DNA from: an uncultured Comamonadaceae bacterium
Lineage (GTDB): Bacteria > Pseudomonadota > Gammaproteobacteria > Burkholderiales > Burkholderiaceae
Assembly (NCBI GenBank): GCA_946482595.1
Contig: CAMLSD010000072.1
Coordinates: 1 to 25,894, forward strand
Direction of reading: 5' to 3'
DNA: 25,894 nt
The notes beneath the pieces were generated by a model, which had not been told where the DNA came from, ran no database searches, and saw nothing but the letters and a program-made list of their open reading frames with translations. This document shows, one piece after another, positions 24,814-25,894 of the stretch (positions within the stretch are counted from its first letter, which is position 1; every line of letters starts with the position of its first letter). A program made the position numbers and the translations under genes.

Positions 24814-24845
24814 CGATAGCCGCTTTGCGGCGGCCCGGGGCATTT

Positions 24846-25424
24846 TCAGTGGGTGATGCGTGTGCCCAGCACCGCCAGGAACTGCGCCAGCCACGCCGGA
24901 TGGGCCGGCCATGCCGGTGCGGTGACCAGCACGCCGTCGGTCACGGCCTGATCGACGGCGATGTCGGCAAAGCTCGCACCCGCCAGCTCGACCTCGGCCG
25001 CGCAGGCCGGATAGGCCGACACCCGCTTGCCCCGGATCACACCGGCAGCGGCAAGCAGCTGCGCGCCGTGGCAGATCGCCGCGATCGGCTTGCCGGCCTT
25101 GGCGAAGTGCTGCACCAGCGCGATCACCTTCGGATTCATGCGCAGGTACTCGGGCGCGCGGCCACCCGGCACCACGAGCGCGTCATAGGACTCGGGCTTC
25201 ACCTCGTCGAAGCTGGCATTGAGCGTGAAGCGATGGCCGGGCTTTTCGGAGTAGGTCTGGTAGCCGTCGAAGTCGTGGATGGCGGTCATCACCCAGTCGC
25301 CCGCCTTCTTGTCCGGGCACACCGCATGCACCGTGTGGCCGACCATCGTGAGCGCCTGGAAGGGCACCATCGTTTCGTAGTCTTCGCCGAAGTCGCCGGC
25401 GATCATCAGGATCTGCTTGGCCAT
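24846..25424 (-). CDS. DJ-1/PfpI family protein (class I glutamine amidotransferase-like)
   Basis: A 192-residue cytoplasmic protein starting [17 protein letters not shown]. It carries the nucleophile elbow [14 protein letters not shown] (Cys118, His119), an acidic partner near the N-terminus (Glu14), [12 protein letters not shown] (87-95), and a late [12 protein letters not shown] segment. These match the PfpI/YhbO branch, described as proteases, glyoxalase III or protein deglycases depending on the member; activity here is undetermined. GAGGAG lies about 10 bases upstream of the chosen ATG; the open frame continues to 25499 but that extension has no family pattern. A large intergenic gap separates it from the divergent histone-like gene; the RHH gene follows downstream. 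Confidence 0.92.
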   Translation of the reverse strand: MAKQILMIAGDFGEDYETMVPFQALTMVGHTVHAVCPDKKAGDWVMTAIHDFDGYQTYSEKPGHRFTLNASFDEVKPESYDALVVPGGRAPEYLRMNPKVIALVQHFAKAGKPIAAICHGAQLLAAAGVIRGKRVSAYPACAAEVELAGASFADIAVDQAVTDGVLVTAPAWPAHPAWLAQFLAVLGTRITH

Positions 25425-25782
25425 GTCTGGGTCTCCTCGCAAGGGTTGATCGGGCCTGCTCTGAGCGGCCTGGCCGGCAGCGCAAGCAGGCTCGACCATT
25501 GTGGAAACGACGCGCGCACGGTGGGTAACAGCGGGCTACTTCAGTGCCGCGCACGTCGTCGCAGCGACCACACCGCGCCCCATGGCGACCACAGTGACGT
25601 GACGCCGCGACAAAACCGCACGCGCACTGGGCAAAACGCTTGATTTCCCTGGGAAACCTGCTTCTCAATGCAGCACACACGCAGTACCATTCGCGACGCA
25701 GGTGTTTGGCAGGAATCGAGAGCTCATGCGGCCTTCGCCCCAACCCGGCACATCAGTCAATCACTTGATGGAGAAATTCGAC
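25425..25782. other. 358-base intergenic region between divergent genes
   Basis: No gene is convincing here. It should hold the promoters of the PfpI-like gene (minus) and the histone-like gene (plus). On the plus strand TTGATT (25640-25645) and CTCAAT (25664-25669, 18-base spacing) form a weak promoter candidate, and it overlaps a palindrome TTTCCC-T-GGGAAA (25644-25656). GGAG at 25770-25773 is the ribosome binding site for the histone-like gene. The rest shows nothing I can name. Confidence 0.4.
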
Positions 25783-25894
25783 ATGGCAACTGCGAAGAAG
25801 GCTCCCGCCAAGACGGCGGCAGCGAAGAAGGCCGCGCCCGCCAAGAAGGCGGCACCGGCCAAGAAGGCGGCGCCGGCCAAGAAGGCGGCACCGG
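25783..25894 (+). CDS. Histone H1-like DNA-binding protein, N-terminal part (3' end outside window)
   Basis: The visible 37 codons read MATAKKAPAKTAAAKK and then AAPAKK repeats, typical of bacterial histone H1-like proteins (HctB/AlgP-type lysine-alanine tails) that bind DNA non-specifically in the nucleoid. The DNA is an 18-bp tandem repeat from 25840 (three copies to the window edge) encoding AKKAAP, with only silent changes. The start at 25783 has GGAG 9 bases upstream; an in-frame ATG at 25768 would add MEKFD but has no ribosome binding site. The rest of the protein cannot be judged. Confidence 0.88.
   Translation, partial: MATAKKAPAKTAAAKKAAPAKKAAPAKKAAPAKKAAP

Noticed and set aside
25183..25743. 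186-codon minus-strand frame overlapping the PfpI-like gene
   Set aside because: It is an out-of-frame shadow: its C-terminal half is Arg-rich frame-shifted PfpI sequence, with no plausible ribosome binding site.

Overview
This window is GC-rich and coding-dense. Its gene order points to a betaproteobacterium of the order Burkholderiales. The order recA-recX-(DUF2889)-sucC-sucD-TerC, followed by pilin, PglL-type ligase, moaC and M48 peptidase genes, and the alanine/lysine histone H1-like gene at the right edge, fit the Leptothrix/Sphaerotilus/Rubrivivax type of genome. The genus is an inference from layout, not a measured identity. I see no insertion sequence, integrase, CRISPR array, tRNA or rRNA, and base composition looks even, so this reads as chromosomal core with some lineage-specific modules.

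Layout: 1-987 holds the 3' end of recA and complete recX. 1175-3875 holds a DUF2889 gene and both succinyl-CoA synthetase subunits, closed by an intrinsic terminator. 4156-4893 is a short TerC-family membrane protein with its own terminator. 5038-12606 is the most distinctive part, five consecutive co-oriented signalling genes: a CHASE2-Ser/Thr kinase, a PP2C phosphatase, an FHA protein, a CHASE2-class III nucleotidyl cyclase, and a metallo-beta-lactamase-fold protein resembling class II cyclic-nucleotide phosphodiesterases. Together they contain the synthesis, removal and reading parts for two signals, phospho-Ser/Thr and probably cAMP, each fed by a related extracytoplasmic sensor.

12766-15630 is a type IV pilus module: a sigma-54 type promoter, two tandem pilin genes split by a strong terminator, and a PglL/TfpO-like O-oligosaccharyltransferase. 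15638-18688 holds moaC (minus), a BepA-like periplasmic M48 protease (plus), and a minus-strand pair made of a small membrane protein and an unrecognised protein. 18750-20007 is an Alx-type TerC gene preceded by a clear yybP-ykoY manganese riboswitch and followed by a terminator.

20079-24380 is an iron-responsive unit: a Fur box, a Fiu-like TonB-dependent siderophore receptor, a YbiX/PiuC hydroxylase and an FMN-dependent alpha-hydroxy-acid oxidase whose start overlaps the hydroxylase stop. 24370-25424 (minus) holds a ribbon-helix-helix protein behind a perfect 14-bp inverted repeat, and a DJ-1/PfpI protein. 25783 to the end is the start of a histone H1-like gene.

The best candidate for an under-described system is the five-gene CHASE2 island beside the pilin genes. 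It could couple an envelope signal to protein phosphorylation and cyclic-nucleotide level, and perhaps to pilus function. The last step is inference from proximity only.
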